A stretch of 64,000 nucleotides of DNA from Owenia fusiformis (lineage: Eukaryota > Annelida > Polychaeta > Sabellida > Oweniidae): assembly GCA_903813345.2 (NCBI GenBank), contig CAIIXF020000009.1:26512740-26576739 (forward strand), written 5' to 3'. A program made the translations under genes and the position numbers. How positions within the stretch are numbered: the first letter of the stretch is position 1; each line of letters opens with the position of its first letter. Under the pieces are notes generated by a model. The model searched no databases. It was not told the origin of the DNA and saw nothing but the letters and a program-made list of their open reading frames with translations. This document shows positions 12,001 to 22,884 of the stretch, piece by piece.

Positions 12001-15000
12001 TATATAACATCTGTATTACATGTAGTTATGCCCTTACCAGTATATAACATCTGTATTACATGTAGTTACGCCATTACCAGTATATAACATCTGTATTACA
12101 TGTACAGGTAGTTACGCCCTTACCAGTATATAACATCTGTATTACATGTAGTTATGTCCTTACCAGTATATAACATCTGTATTACATGTACTGTAGTTAT
12201 GCCCTTACCAGTATATAACATCTATATTACATGTAGTTATGCCCTTACCAGTATATAACATCTGTATTACTCTTCTGCTTTGACTTGGCTTGACTAGAGA
12301 ATGCATCTTTGATAGACATGCTTTTCTTCTCATCTGGCACTTCTACTACTGCCTGCTTGCCCCGCCCACGACCTCTGCTACTTTGAGTGCCACGCCCACC
12401 TCTAGAACCTACAAACATTTTATAAGATATTATGTGAGTGATGGTGTCTTATATCAGGCCTGTAGCCGGGGGGGGGGGGGGGGGGGGGTTCGAGTAAATT
12501 TTCTTTAAATGTTCAAGTGAAAAATCAACATTTTGAAATTTTGTTAGATGAGGGGGAGGGGTCAAACAATAAAAAAAATTAATTTAATTTTTCCATAACT
12601 GTTGATAAGTGGGCACCATCCCAAAGATGTTATATTAAATCGATGCTCATGTAACATAAACCTTTAACATAGTATATGGTCATGAAGTTACTTGAGCCTT
12701 AACACCAGAATGAAATTGCTTAGTGATGGTTTATTGGTTCTTTTATTGCAGAATAGTCAAATAAATAAACTCTTGAACAAAAGGAGTGAAATTAATGGCG
12801 CAAGTTCTGTACATTTATGGCATGCTCAGAGCAACTAATCATACATATTATGCAGAAATCCCTGCTTCTGACATCAAGATCCTTTTTTCCTTCCTATTGA
12901 CCGTCCCAATGTGGTGTAAAATATTCGCTTTTTACATGTACATGTATATTGTATTGTTTTCTTACCCCAACCCCTACCAAGCCCTTACATTTTGACAATG
13001 CACCCCAGGGCATGCACCATACAGTCTTACCTCTTCCCCTGCCCCTGCCACGACCCCTTGTATTCTTAGCTGCTTCAGGTATTTCATTTATATCACTGTT
13101 GTCATCATCTTCATCATTGTCACCATTGTCATTAAGCCCCTCCTTTGCTTTATTCTCTCTTGATATCCTGCAATTCATATATTTGAATCAATACTCTATC
13201 TATATGAACAAAATTAGAGTAGGGATATAAAGAATCTATCTGTTTATTAATATGTCTGAGTGATAAATGTAACACTGTATGTTGGATTTGGTTCAAATTT
13301 TATAAGCTGATGTCTTATATCGGGTGTCCCAAAAAATGAGACATTTTTTGACAAGTATTTTCTTGGCAACTGATGAATCAAATTCACTGAAAAATTATCC
13401 AGAGTAGCCCGAGAGTATCGCTAGCAAGGTATAAAAATATGAAAAAGAATAAATCTGGAGGAATGCAATGGGAATAGCGTTTGTACTAAAAAATGGGAAG
13501 CAATTTGACGAGTAATTTCTCAGCAACAGATGAGCCAAATTCTTTTAAAACCTTAACTTGAGGCATTTCAGGGTATATTCTGCTGATTGCTATGAATATG
13601 TAAGAGATTGGCCTAATATTATGTGTGTATTTTTGAATTAAAAACAGTATCAAAATAACCAATATCACTGTCAAAGTCACTTATCAATCCATATCGAAGC
13701 AAAAATACCTTTCCATATTTATTCTAACGATATCACTTCCAATGCATTTTGAGAATGAATGGATTTGGGGATATTTGGGAAGAATGAAATGAATTAATAT
13801 TAGACAGACACAAAGACAAGCTATTTTGACTGATTGACAGATGCTGTCACCTGATAGCTGGTACAAACACTAGAGAGGTCTCATGGCAGGGCTCTAGTAT
13901 GGGCATTTTTGACTAGTTGCATGCTATTTTGAATTTCTTAGTACTAATAATTACTCAATCTTTTCTATATTTTTACAACTTGGTAATGATACTCTTAGGC
14001 TACTATGTACAAATTTTTAGTGAATTTGGTTCACCAGTTGTAAAAAATTGTTTAATTTTTTTTGGACACCCGATATATATGGGACCTTTGGTATTTTGAA
14101 AAATGTGAAGATGAAATATGGCTGCAGGGCCATTGATACAAATAGATACAATACATCCACAAAATGTGTAGTATATTGTAAATGCGAGGAACTAAGGAAG
14201 GTGTGCTCTCTATAATTGGATCCAGTAATCAAATGTATATGTTGAAATATGAGCCATTTCTGACACCATATGGCAAGAATATAAATTTCATTTATAGAAA
14301 TTAGTAGTGCCAGACTCAATAGAGTATCCATATGTTATCTGTATGAGTTGTGAAAAAAATATTAAGATGCTATCTAATACAAGAGGATTAGGATAGATCC
14401 AGGTGGTTACAAGGCCATTTGTAATCTTTGCATTCATTAGAGATATTACTAGAATGTGCTCTTAATCAGCTTAAACTCCTGCCCCTGGAAAATTGTTATT
14501 TTCTGCTGTCACAAGGTAATCGATTACCTCTAACTATACTTCATCATGGCTATTAAACACCAAAGAAGACAGAAAAACATAAAAACCATTCTTGCCTTGT
14601 TTTAAAAGCTTTAAAATCTTTATTTTTGTTCCAAGGTGAAATGTCCAATATGTGATCAATCCCATTAAATACATGACCCTGAAATTGATGAGAACATTTC
14701 AGCAACAAAGTTCATTCACTAATTTACGTGTCAGTCTGTCCTGCACTTTTGCGTCTTTGGGCAACAACCTATTGATAGAGCTTCATTAGACCTTGATTAG
14801 TTCTTTATCTTGAATACAGAAGAGAATAAAGAACAGAAATAACAACTAGGTTATTCCTCTTCCTTGAACCCTATCAGGGATGTTGTCCAAATGTAAAACT
14901 CCGATGTGGAAAATATTAGAATTTTTGTTACATATATTGAATGCCAACACTAACAAACCAAACACAAATCACCAAACACCAATTGCTGAACTTTTATAGT

Positions 15001-18000
15001 TCATGTACATACAGATCTCCAATCTCATATAGTGCGCTCCAAGAACAAGTGGTTGAAGAAAGCTTTTCTAGACAAAATTACCAAAAACAACTCCCAGACT
15101 TAACCTCAGATCTCTAACCACTAAACAAAATTTAAGCCTCAACATCTCCAAAGGTCAAAAATCAGTATTTTACATGTACATTAACAAAAAAAACATTTAT
15201 TTTTTCCTTGCCCCTAACCTCCTTATTTTTCAAAAGTTGAGAATAAGATAACATCCCTTACTGACTAAATTCCAAAAACACATTTGCTTCAGATGCCTTA
15301 AACTTGATAGTAACACTAAAATTAGAATTGTCTGATAATGCTAAGATTTAACTCTGCGACATCTTTCTGAAAATATAGAACTTCTAGCTTCCCCTGTCAA
15401 TGATGTTACAGTTGTTCAATCAGTAAATGGATTTATTTAAAACATATTGCTATTACAGTTTTACATATTGCATCTAAATTACTGTAAAATCGGCACTAAA
15501 ATGGCCACCATTTTTAGATGAGCGACCATTTTGAAAATCGGCTTTCAAGCAGAACTTCTACCCCCATAGGGTATATGTGTACAAAATATGAACAAAATCG
15601 GGCCAATGGTATTTGAGTTATTGCACGGACAGACAGATGGACGGACGGAGGCGTTCCCTATATCCCTCCGAACTTCGTTCGATGGGATAATGATGTGAAC
15701 CATCATACAGTATACAGACTAACATACCTCAATGCTTCTTTGACTTCCTCGGCTTCTTGTGCTTTATTGCGTCTCTCTTCCTTAAATTTCTCAAGTTCAT
15801 TATCAATTTGGTCCTCTTTAGCATCTTTTTTCCTCAAATGTTCTTTTGTTTTCTTGATCTGACATTCCACCATTAGAGATATGGCATCACGGTTTTCTTT
15901 ATCTACAAACTCTTGAACAGCGGCACCCATCCCTCTTTCAGTTAGTACATTAAGTGCACCATTCTGGAAGAACAATCACATTTTAGAGTAAACGCTCTCT
16001 TTTGAGGAGCATACTGAGCATATGAAGTGACACCTTAAAAATTGGATATGATTGTTGGTTTAGACACATCATAATTTTAAATATCAGTGAAGAACACGGG
16101 GCTCTCGCCAGGCTTTTAGACTGTGGCGCAGCAGCACACTCTACTCAGCTCCCTCCACACCCTATTGGCAAATTATGACTGTTTCCACAATCTAAATTGA
16201 ATATACAATAATAGCATGTAAAAAGGATAAAACATAACATAAATACGATTTATCACAACTGAATGGTTATTCTGAAGATGTTAGAACCGCACCCTAAATA
16301 TTTCCTGGTGAGAGCCCTGGAACAGATGGATGGAAATTCCTTTACTTCTCCCAAACAGTGGCAACCTTGAAGAACTTTACAAATGCAAAAAGATTAGGAA
16401 TAGTAAGAGTATTTGACAACTTCTCACCTTGTCATTTGCCATGATCTGTTTCACCAAATCATCCATAGTTGCAGTCTCCAAAGCCTCTGGTCTCATATTG
16501 CCCATATCTAACTCTAAAATGGATACAAACATTTGAAAATATAAAGCTTAAAGATTACATAATACATACACTGTGTATGCCATATCATATTAGCAAGCAG
16601 TGGGTGAACTGCACATTTCATTTCAAACTTGCGAACAAGGAACACTCTCCAGACTGGTCTTACATGCAACAAATAAACATAATGTTATATTCTTAAAATT
16701 CTTTGGTTCTTAGAATTATATCAAAGGACTAAGTTTTCATAATCAAAGGAAGTGTAGTTAACATACCATCCTTGATATTGTCCTTGTTATCAGCATTTGG
16801 AATTTTCTTTTTATGAAATGCAATGATGTCTTTTGGATTTGCAACTCTGTCCACATACTTCTGGCCAAATCTGCAGATTGAAAAAACTTTAAATATCTTT
16901 AAATTCATCAAACAGCGGTGATTAATTTATACAATCCTACAATTCATCTAAGATTATCATAGATAAATTTTCAGATAATTACCCGAAATATGTAAAATTG
17001 AAATCAAACAATCTTAGATCCTGGGATTATTGGGGGACCCCAAAGATCTAGAAAGCATTTTAAAATAAAATTCAAAATGTTTTTTTTGATAATATTGTGA
17101 ATTAAACTTTTGTTAGAAATCCTATGCATTTGAATTCTGGGTGATAAATACTGTAAAACCTGTATAACTAGAACTGCTTTGGTATCTCTAAAAGTGTTCC
17201 ACTAACAGAGGTGTTCAATTTCTAGAGGTGTTCCACTTTACAGGTTTCACTGCAATTAATATTTTCCAGAATACCTTTGTGTACTAAATGTCTCTTCTCC
17301 TTCTTTATAGAAAACTCTCAGACGTATCAGAGGTTGCTTTGGCTGCTTAGGGTTGCCTGTGTGGTCTCTTTCTAAAAAAAATGTGCAAAATAATGAGTGA
17401 CATAGAATAAATAAAACTAAACTATGTACATACATGTACTACATGTATGATACTCATATGGATATATCATTTTGTAAATTTAAAATTGATCTAGAAAGGT
17501 CCAATGATGACTAATGCGGAAAAAGACAAAAATAAATTGGATGATTTTTAAAAAGGATATTTACTGACCTAGGAAGAAAATTCTTATCACTCATAACACT
17601 AATCACTAACATCTGAAACACTAAAAATGTTGAATTTTTCCGAAATCTCAAATCATCATCACAAAATGGTTCCTAGTTCCTTCCATGCTTGGAAAATCAC
17701 TGTTCTCTACTAAATACATTTATTTTTACCTGCTTTTTCTAACAGTTCATCAACAATTTCACTGCAATAAACCTCAGTCTGTTTGCTTATATCTGGGTCA
17801 TCTAAATTTAAAGAGGATTGTGTCAGATCTTCATCCTGGAAATAAAACGGCCTCACTGTGTTGAGTGGTAGCTTTTGAACCTTGAATTTTCTGTCAGTAC
17901 CAATTTTTAAAAGTCCTACATGTTTTTGCCTCATTTCTCCTTCACTTAGAGATGTAGCAACTGAGCTCCCTGGTTGTGTCACATAGAAGTTTTGTTCACC

Positions 18001-18783
18001 ATTCCAACGGGGTTCGATGAGGCACTCATGTTCATGGCCCCAAAAAATCAAGTCTAAGAAGTCATCGAGGAACTGCTCTGGGATGTAATTTGTTGGGCCA
18101 TGTTTGGCGTGGTTCTGATGAATCACAAACATGTTGAACCACGATTCCTGGTCCTCTTTTGGCCGTAGCATCTTGACTTTTTTATGCGTGAAGAGTCTAT
18201 GCAAACGTTCATCTCTTAGAGCACCAAGTCCATGTATCGACACCTTAATATTGCCCTTCTGCAACAGCAAAGGGCTGATTTCTATTTCTTCCAAGGAAGT
18301 GACTTTGCCAAAATAATTCACCAAACCAGCTGTGTGTAGCATATCCAAAGCACACAGGTTCCCGAAACCTGCAGGGTCATCATGATTTCCATGAATTGAA
18401 AATACAGGCATGCTAATGTTCAGATTGGGGTCTTCATAGTTTACAACAGGAAAGTTACTCTGTTTAAAATTCGCTGATTGATCACTCAGAAATTCAACCT
18501 GGCACGGTCTATCTCCCATACAATATTTCCGTAAAATTTCCATCGCGCCATGTAAAGTTTTTCGACTAGGTTTATTTTCATGGAATAAATCCCCACCTAG
18601 AAGTACAAAATCAACTTCCTGTTCAGTAGCGATTTGCATGATTTCCTGAAATGTGACGAGAGAATCGTTCCCTCGTATTGCATCTTTCTCTGCGTAGCCA
18701 AGATGGCAGTCTGTGGCAAGTAGAATTTTCATGACTTCTTTGTTTCCATTTCTGGATTCCTGGACATCTTCATCATCTGACAT
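8793..18783 (-). CDS. MRE11: MRE11 double-strand-break repair nuclease (whole gene, 8 coding exons)
   Basis: The product is the nuclease subunit of the MRE11-RAD50-NBS1 complex, which resects and signals DNA double-strand breaks in the nucleus. Coding exons on the minus strand are 18783-17730, 17371-17275, 16870-16767, 16513-16428, 15963-15728, 13167-13031, 12408-12249 and 9009-8793. All junctions are GT-AG and keep frame, giving 696 aa (human MRE11 is about 708). The calcineurin-like phosphoesterase motifs are all visible: DCHLGY (D25, H27), [11 protein letters not shown] (D65), HGNHDD (N133, H134), HQNHAKHG and GHEHEC. They are followed by the capping domain ([28 protein letters not shown]-type segment), an acidic stretch, a split Gly-Arg-rich (GAR) region, MSIKDAF and an acidic/basic tail ending KRKRKK. 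I start at MSDDEDV, because an intron acceptor lies 8 nt upstream; the 25 residues before it in the open frame are intronic. The only unusual junction is the penultimate donor, which falls inside a minisatellite. Confidence 0.95.
9130..10190. repeat. MRE11: related ~155-bp tandem array and composite repeat in the last MRE11 intron
   Basis: Three or more diverged units of the 7.4-7.9 kb family occur here; GGTTCACCT starts fall near 9293, 9440 and 9602, and each has AAAATCCAAAATGG. The block ends with a GATGGACGGAC-type tail at 10150-10175. A third, single degraded copy with CGGACAGACAGATGGACGGACGG lies at 15,500-15,690 in another MRE11 intron. Confidence 0.75.
11949..12270. repeat. 40-bp minisatellite (8 copies) carrying the MRE11 splice donor
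   Basis: Eight copies of a 40-bp unit containing TTACCAGTATATAACATCTG start at 11949, 11994, 12034, 12074, 12120, 12160, 12205 and 12245. Three units carry an extra 5-6 bp (TACTG or ACAGG type). The last copy overlaps the end of the MRE11 exon 12408-12249. On the minus strand every unit contains ACTG/GTAA. Confidence 0.9.
12249..12408 (-). CDS. MRE11: MRE11 exon, second half of GAR motif; donor inside a minisatellite
   Basis: This exon encodes residues 572-624: SRGGRG and RGRGRGKQ, then [12 protein letters not shown], corresponding to the MSIIDAF region of vertebrate MRE11. The only donor that keeps frame with the last exon is ACTG/GTAAGG at 12249/12248. It lies within the first copy (in transcript order) of the 40-bp repeat array spanning 11949-12270. 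A donor at AAGA/GTAATA, about 20 nt upstream in the transcript, would shift the frame. Confidence 0.75.
12456..12560. mobile_element. 5' end of a CAGGCCTGTAGCC element in an MRE11 intron
   Basis: CAGGCCTGTAGCCGGGG matches the ends of the elements at 23616 and 44676 but runs into a 20-base G tract (about 12469-12488). No matching 3' end is seen, so the copy is truncated. It sits 48 bp upstream of the GAR exon acceptor in transcript order. Confidence 0.55.
13031..13167 (-). CDS. MRE11: MRE11 exon, acidic stretch and first half of GAR motif
   Basis: This exon encodes residues 526-571: an Asp/Asn-rich acidic stretch, then [11 protein letters not shown]. In vertebrates the Gly-Arg-rich (GAR) motif of MRE11 is arginine-methylated by PRMT1. 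Here the motif is split between this exon and the next. The acceptor is AATTGCAG and the donor GTAAGA. Confidence 0.88.
13320..14073. mobile_element. 754-bp TIR element in an MRE11 intron
   Basis: Ends TCGGGTGTCC...GGACACCCGA are flanked by TA (13318-13319, 14074-14075). The inner inverted similarity (CAACAGATGAGCCAAATTC against GAATTTGGTTCACCAGTTG) extends the arms. It carries no transposase ORF. Confidence 0.8.
15728..15963 (-). CDS. MRE11: MRE11 exon, LTERGMG and coiled region
   Basis: This exon encodes residues 448-525. It contains [17 protein letters not shown] followed by a long Lys/Glu-rich helical stretch. The acceptor is GTTCTTCCAG and the donor GTATGT. Confidence 0.93.
16428..16513 (-). 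CDS. MRE11: MRE11 exon, [11 protein letters not shown] segment
   Basis: This exon encodes residues 419-447. The acceptor is CATTTTAG and the donor GTGAGA. It matches the position of the family's EDLVKQ helix and ends on a codon boundary. Confidence 0.9.
16767..16870 (-). CDS. MRE11: MRE11 exon, capping domain ([11 protein letters not shown])
   Basis: This exon encodes residues 384-418 with the highly conserved [16 protein letters not shown] segment. The acceptor is CAATCTGCAG and the donor GTATGT; the phase is consistent with both neighbours. Confidence 0.93.
17151..17252. mobile_element. 102-bp CAGTGAAACC-family element in an MRE11 intron
   Basis: CTGTAAAACCTGTATAACT...CAGGTTTCACTG is a reduced relative of 6871-7221. 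Its end is 22 bp from the splice donor of the exon 17371-17275. Confidence 0.75.
17275..17371 (-). CDS. MRE11: MRE11 exon, start of capping domain
   Basis: This exon encodes residues 352-383, including PLIRLRVFY. The acceptor is TTTTTTTAG and the donor GTATTC, entering in phase 1 and leaving in phase 2. A small TIR element ends 22 bp past the donor. Confidence 0.92.
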
Positions 18784-18791
18784 TGTGAGAC
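17730..18791 (-). CDS. MRE11: MRE11 first coding exon (phosphoesterase domain)
   Basis: This exon encodes residues 1-351, holding the complete catalytic phosphoesterase core in one 1,054-nt coding block. The acceptor (TTCTGCAG) lies just upstream of 18791, with 8 nt of 5' UTR before the ATG at 18783-18781, so at least one non-coding 5' exon must exist further up. The donor GTAAAAAT leaves one base of codon 352. Confidence 0.95.
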
Positions 18792-19019
18792 CTGCAGAAC
18801 AGAAACATAAGCTTAATGAGAAACTATATTGGGCAAATTCAATGTCAACATTTAACAAGGCATTACATGCAAAATATCACCAACAACCATCTGTTATAGA
18901 CAGACCAAACATCAACTACTGAGCTCAGAACTAGAATGCCAACCACTGAACATCATCCACATAAAAGTTGGAGATGGTGACATACACATCACATTTAACA
19001 AATTCATCCAAGGGAAAGA

Positions 19020-19170
19020 TCAATACCCGGTGATTTCAGCGGGAAGTGGCGTTTCGTTCATTGGATGAGCTGCGCGCGCACGCATAAATGTGATTATCCA
19101 ATATAATTAGGGGAGGGCTATTTGAAGTAGTTTTTGGTCTCAGGCGCGACCCAGGGCTATTGTCTTAAGG
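19020..19170 (-). promoter_or_regulatory. candidate MRE11 promoter / 5' exon region
   Basis: This is a short CpG-richer patch with GCGCGCGC near 19072 and a minus-strand CCAAT (plus ATTGG near 19058). A minus-strand donor-like CCGG/GTATTG near 19028 could join to the acceptor at 18792. MRE11 needs a non-coding 5' exon, but its position here is only inferred; it could also lie near 22.4 kb. Confidence 0.3.
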
Positions 19171-21160
19171 ACATTTCGTTGAAAATGAGCCATTCGGCTG
19201 ATAATTGGTAAGAGTTTGCGATCTTATAATGTATAACTGTTACTCAGACACATATTTTGACACGATTCTGTTGGAAATAAGCTTTGAACCGAGAGATATT
19301 CACGATTGATATGCACATTTTTGATTGTGCCATTGCTTTTCTATTGCACAACCCATGTATTGATAGAAGAAACATTAATAATACAGATTGGTTTACCTTC
19401 AATACATGGCAGACACTACATATCGGTCTATTAATACCAGTTTGTGCCTTAAATAGTTTTATATTTCCATCCACGGCCTGGAGCCTGGGTGTGTTTGTCT
19501 CTTATGTGTATGCTTGTGCATGGACTTCTAATCACTAGCAGAATTTAACATGATGCAAACTCGACATTATAACTCATGCTGTAACATTTTGACTTCGCTG
19601 GAAAACAATAGGAATTATTTTTCTTGCCAATCAATCATGAATCACAATCAAAATTTCAGAATGATCAATCAGGCAATGATCCAAATCAAGTTATAACATT
19701 ATATGATATTCAGCAAGAAGTCCGGTAGAAATACAGAATATTTAAACATCAAAGCTGAAAGTTAAAAGCTAATCTGTCAATTTTCTGTCTGCAAAAGAGC
19801 GTCCCAAGAGCGTTTACATTTGACACAATAACAGACTGAGGCCTTGAAATCTAGGATTCCCCAGGAAAATATGACGTCATACTAATTAGCATAAGGATTT
19901 CCCTATTGGGGTGGGTCGAGCCTTGTTCGAAAACACAATCCATAAATACATGCTAATTTCTAAGGAGATAGGAAGTGTATAACGTGTTTATCGATTTTGT
20001 TTAAAGATTTAATCAATTATCAAATTGTTTAAGTGGATAAAGTGGTCACACTTGCTTCAATTCATAGCGAAATCGACGGATAGAAACTGACCGAATTCCC
20101 GATATCCTACCCCGTATTACTGTAGGCTATAAGCACAGTGACCTACAGATGGCGCTATCACAAACAAGTACTGGACGAACCGATAAATTCCCGGGTATTG
20201 TAACGCCCTTGATTCATCATGATAGAAACTAAAATGTGCCAATGTAGTATGCAGGAGCTTAACTAGAATTTCTCACAACAGGCTAATTCATTTATGAAAA
20301 CAGACAAAATTAATGGAAATCATGAATTTAACATGGAAAAGTTAAAAGTCCCTAAAAACAACAGGCAATTTTGTGAAAACAACCGGAGAAAATCACCTGT
20401 TGCCTGCTGCTAATGAAACCCCTGAGTATGTATAGTGATGTTTCTTAGAACTGATATTCTTTGTCAGCCTTGTTATCTGAATTTTTGGATCTTTAAAAGA
20501 TTTTTAAAGAGATTTAACTGAACGTGTCACATGTATGATCTCCAAAAATAGTTGTGGCTGTCTCGAGATGAGCACAGCTTCATATCAAAATTCTTCTTTC
20601 CGTACACTGTATGTAAGGAGTTTCTTGAGAGTAACTAAAAAACTTTGGTCAATATAGGAGTTTCTTAAATAGCTGAATAAAGCCGAATAAATAGATGTCA
20701 CAACTTGTTTTATTTGTTTTGGTTAGGCCAGACTGTCATAGGCTTCAATGTTTAAACTTACAATACTCACATAATATCATGATTTATAAAAAATAGTTGG
20801 TCAAATCTGTCTAATACTCGAATAACTATACTATGGGATGACACTGTTAATGTACACATTGTGATTAATATGATAAACCAAGATTTTAAAGAATTTCATA
20901 ATTGCATCAATGGAGATTTAGCCAGCCCACACTTTTTTGAGAAAAGTTAAAAAGTCATAGAAAATGATTTAAATAACATAACTGTATATAAATTAAAGTT
21001 ATTATTGTGGACAACTTTTCACTGATTTCAAATTGGCTAATGAAGTAAGTCGTTGGAGGTCTAATATTCAAAACTCTTAAAATCTTACAAATACATGTAT
21101 AGGCAAGCTTACAAAGCTAGGGAAACTCCTCTATTGAAAATGCATATTCAGAGACATATA

Positions 21161-21306
21161 CAGTAAAACCTGTCTAAGTGGAACAACTTTGGTACCCCTA
21201 AAGTGTCCCGCTTTGGAGGTGTTCCACTTATAGAGGTTCATTTACATCAAGCCAGTTGGTCTTGGGAATCCACTAACAGAGGTGGTCCACTTTAAAAGTT
21301 TTGCTG
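21161..21306. mobile_element. 146-bp CAGTGAAACC-family element
   Basis: CAGTAAAACCTGTCTAAGTGG...AAAAGTTTTGCTG is flanked by TA on both sides. It is an internally deleted relative of 6871-7221. Confidence 0.8.
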
Positions 21307-21424
21307 TAATTACATGTCACTGATATATTTATTGCAATCTGAGAGGCCAATGAGGTGACAGTATCAGTCAGAGTATTTGAAATGTTATCGCTTGCTATAC
21401 AAGAGACAGCTCTAAGTCCAAACT

Positions 21425-22037
21425 TTTTTGTTAAAGCCTGATATGACTGTGACAATGCTATATTATATTGCAAGGGCTGTCATGATCGTGGTAATTGTTA
21501 AAGCCTGATATATGACCGTGACAATGCTATATTATATTGCAAGGCCTGTCATGACCATGGTAATGTTAAAGCCTCATATGACCGTGACAATGTTCACGTC
21601 CTTACATGAGATTAGAATTATAGTTTGTGGAAATGAATTATGAGTAGGAGTAGTAGTAGTCTAGATTAAAGATTTACATATTCAGGTAGATAAACAATGA
21701 AATTTTTCATTACAGTATTCTCATGCTACTAAATGTCACTTGATATAACCATTGTCACAGTCATATTGTGCTTTAACATTACCACAGTCATGACAGGTTT
21801 TGCAACTATTGTCACGGTCATATTGTGCTTTAACATTACCGCAGGTCTTGCAACCATTGTCACAGTCATATTGTGCTTAACATAACCACAGTCAGGTCTT
21901 GCAACCATTGTCCCGGTCATATTGTGCTTTAACATTACCACAGTCATGACAGGTCTTGCAACTATTGTCAAGGTCATATTGTGCTTAACATAACCACAGT
22001 CATGACAGGTCTTGCAACCATTGTCACGGTCATACAT
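21425..22037. repeat. inverted minisatellite: ~57-bp units in opposite orientations
   Basis: At 21749-22037, five and a fraction units of 50-57 bp contain GGTCATATTGTGCTT, ACATTACCACAGTCATGAC and GTCTTGCAACC. At 21425-21600, about two and a third units occur in the reverse orientation, with GCTATATTATATTGCAAG in place of the GGTTGCAAG block. The open frame on the minus strand here is only a by-product of the repeat. Confidence 0.85.
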
Positions 22038-22422
22038 GTATCAGGCTAATTTTCTTAGTTCTGTCCCGAAGTGAGACAGAAGGAGGTGTGATACTTATTG
22101 CATCTGATGTTTTCTATTTGAAAGTCTTATTTGAGCTTGCACAAGTATAAAATATTGTTAGTTCCCTAAAGACCAGAAACAAATGAAAATCACAAGATGA
22201 CAGGTCCCTTGAGAAAGGATGACAGGTCCATCGAGAAATCTGAAACGGCACTGGGCAGTAAAAAATCTCTTTAGACTACTCTAGGTGTATCGTGCTGAAA
22301 GAACGATTAGCATTTGAATATAATTAAAGATGATACGTACCAGACTTATACTGTACACAAGAACTGAAATTAAACGCTTTAGGAATAAAGCAAACTGGAT
22401 AATCTTTACTTTCGATATCTTA

Positions 22423-22510
22423 AAAATGGCGGGTACATGCTTCTGTCAAAAGAGGGCGTAAATTTACAGCTTCCGGTTGAGTTGAATTCTGGGTAGATCG
22501 CTATGGCAAT
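22423..22510 (+). promoter_or_regulatory. CFAP96 promoter: YY1-, ETS- and X-box-like sites
   Basis: AAAATGGCGG (22423-22432) fits YY1, CTTCCGG (22470-22476) fits an ETS site, and ATCGCTATGGCAAT (22497-22510) matches the RFX X-box GTHNYY-AT-RRNAAC at 12 of 14 positions. All lie 280-370 bp upstream of the CFAP96 ATG. RFX factors control ciliary genes, which fits the product. Confidence 0.45.
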
Positions 22511-22793
22511 TGTACACACAAACGTGGAAATACAAATATTTTTCACAGACACTTTTATTGATATAATATCGTTATCAGCTTAATAGGACTATAAGAAGCA
22601 AGTGGATATTGTGAATAAATATTAAAAGAACAAACTTGATTGCACAGATTTAGACACAATGTTGACTGACAAATGTTATTGAGCGTTGAAGTTGAAAAAA
22701 AGTTATACAATTTCGCGGATTTTTAGATCAGGAAAAAAACAAGTTCGATCTAGGATTTTACACATTTTGGTGTTGAGATCAAAGTAAAGCATT

Positions 22794-22884
22794 ATGTCTA
22801 ATAAAACAGACATGGAGAGGGTTGGCCTCTTCCAGGAAATGAACTACCACACCATTGGAGATAGATACGTTCCTCCTGGTAGCA
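22794..22884 (+). CDS. CFAP96: CFAP96 exon 1
   Basis: This exon encodes residues 1-30 (MSNKTDMERVGLF...) and leaves one base of codon 31. The donor is GTAAGT. Confidence 0.93.

Larger units (their letters stand above)
18792..22422. other. intergenic region between MRE11 and CFAP96
   Basis: It holds the candidate MRE11 promoter, one CAGTGAAACC element and the inverted minisatellite. The rest shows no gene. The two genes are divergent, so either end may carry shared regulation. Confidence 0.6.

Noticed and set aside
11949-12270. Regular 40-bp repeats resembling a CRISPR array
   Set aside because: The spacers are nearly identical and the context is a eukaryotic gene, so it is a minisatellite.
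14017-14331. 104-codon minus-strand open frame
   Set aside because: It overlaps the end of a TIR element in an MRE11 intron and is hydrophobic AT-rich translation without a motif.
18784-18858. 25-residue N-terminal extension of the MRE11 open frame (start MLNVDIEF)
   Set aside because: It runs across a good splice acceptor (TTCTGCAG) 8 nt before MSDDEDV and is not MRE11-like, so it is intronic.
21729-22037. 102-codon repetitive open frame
   Set aside because: It is entirely the translation of the inverted minisatellite.
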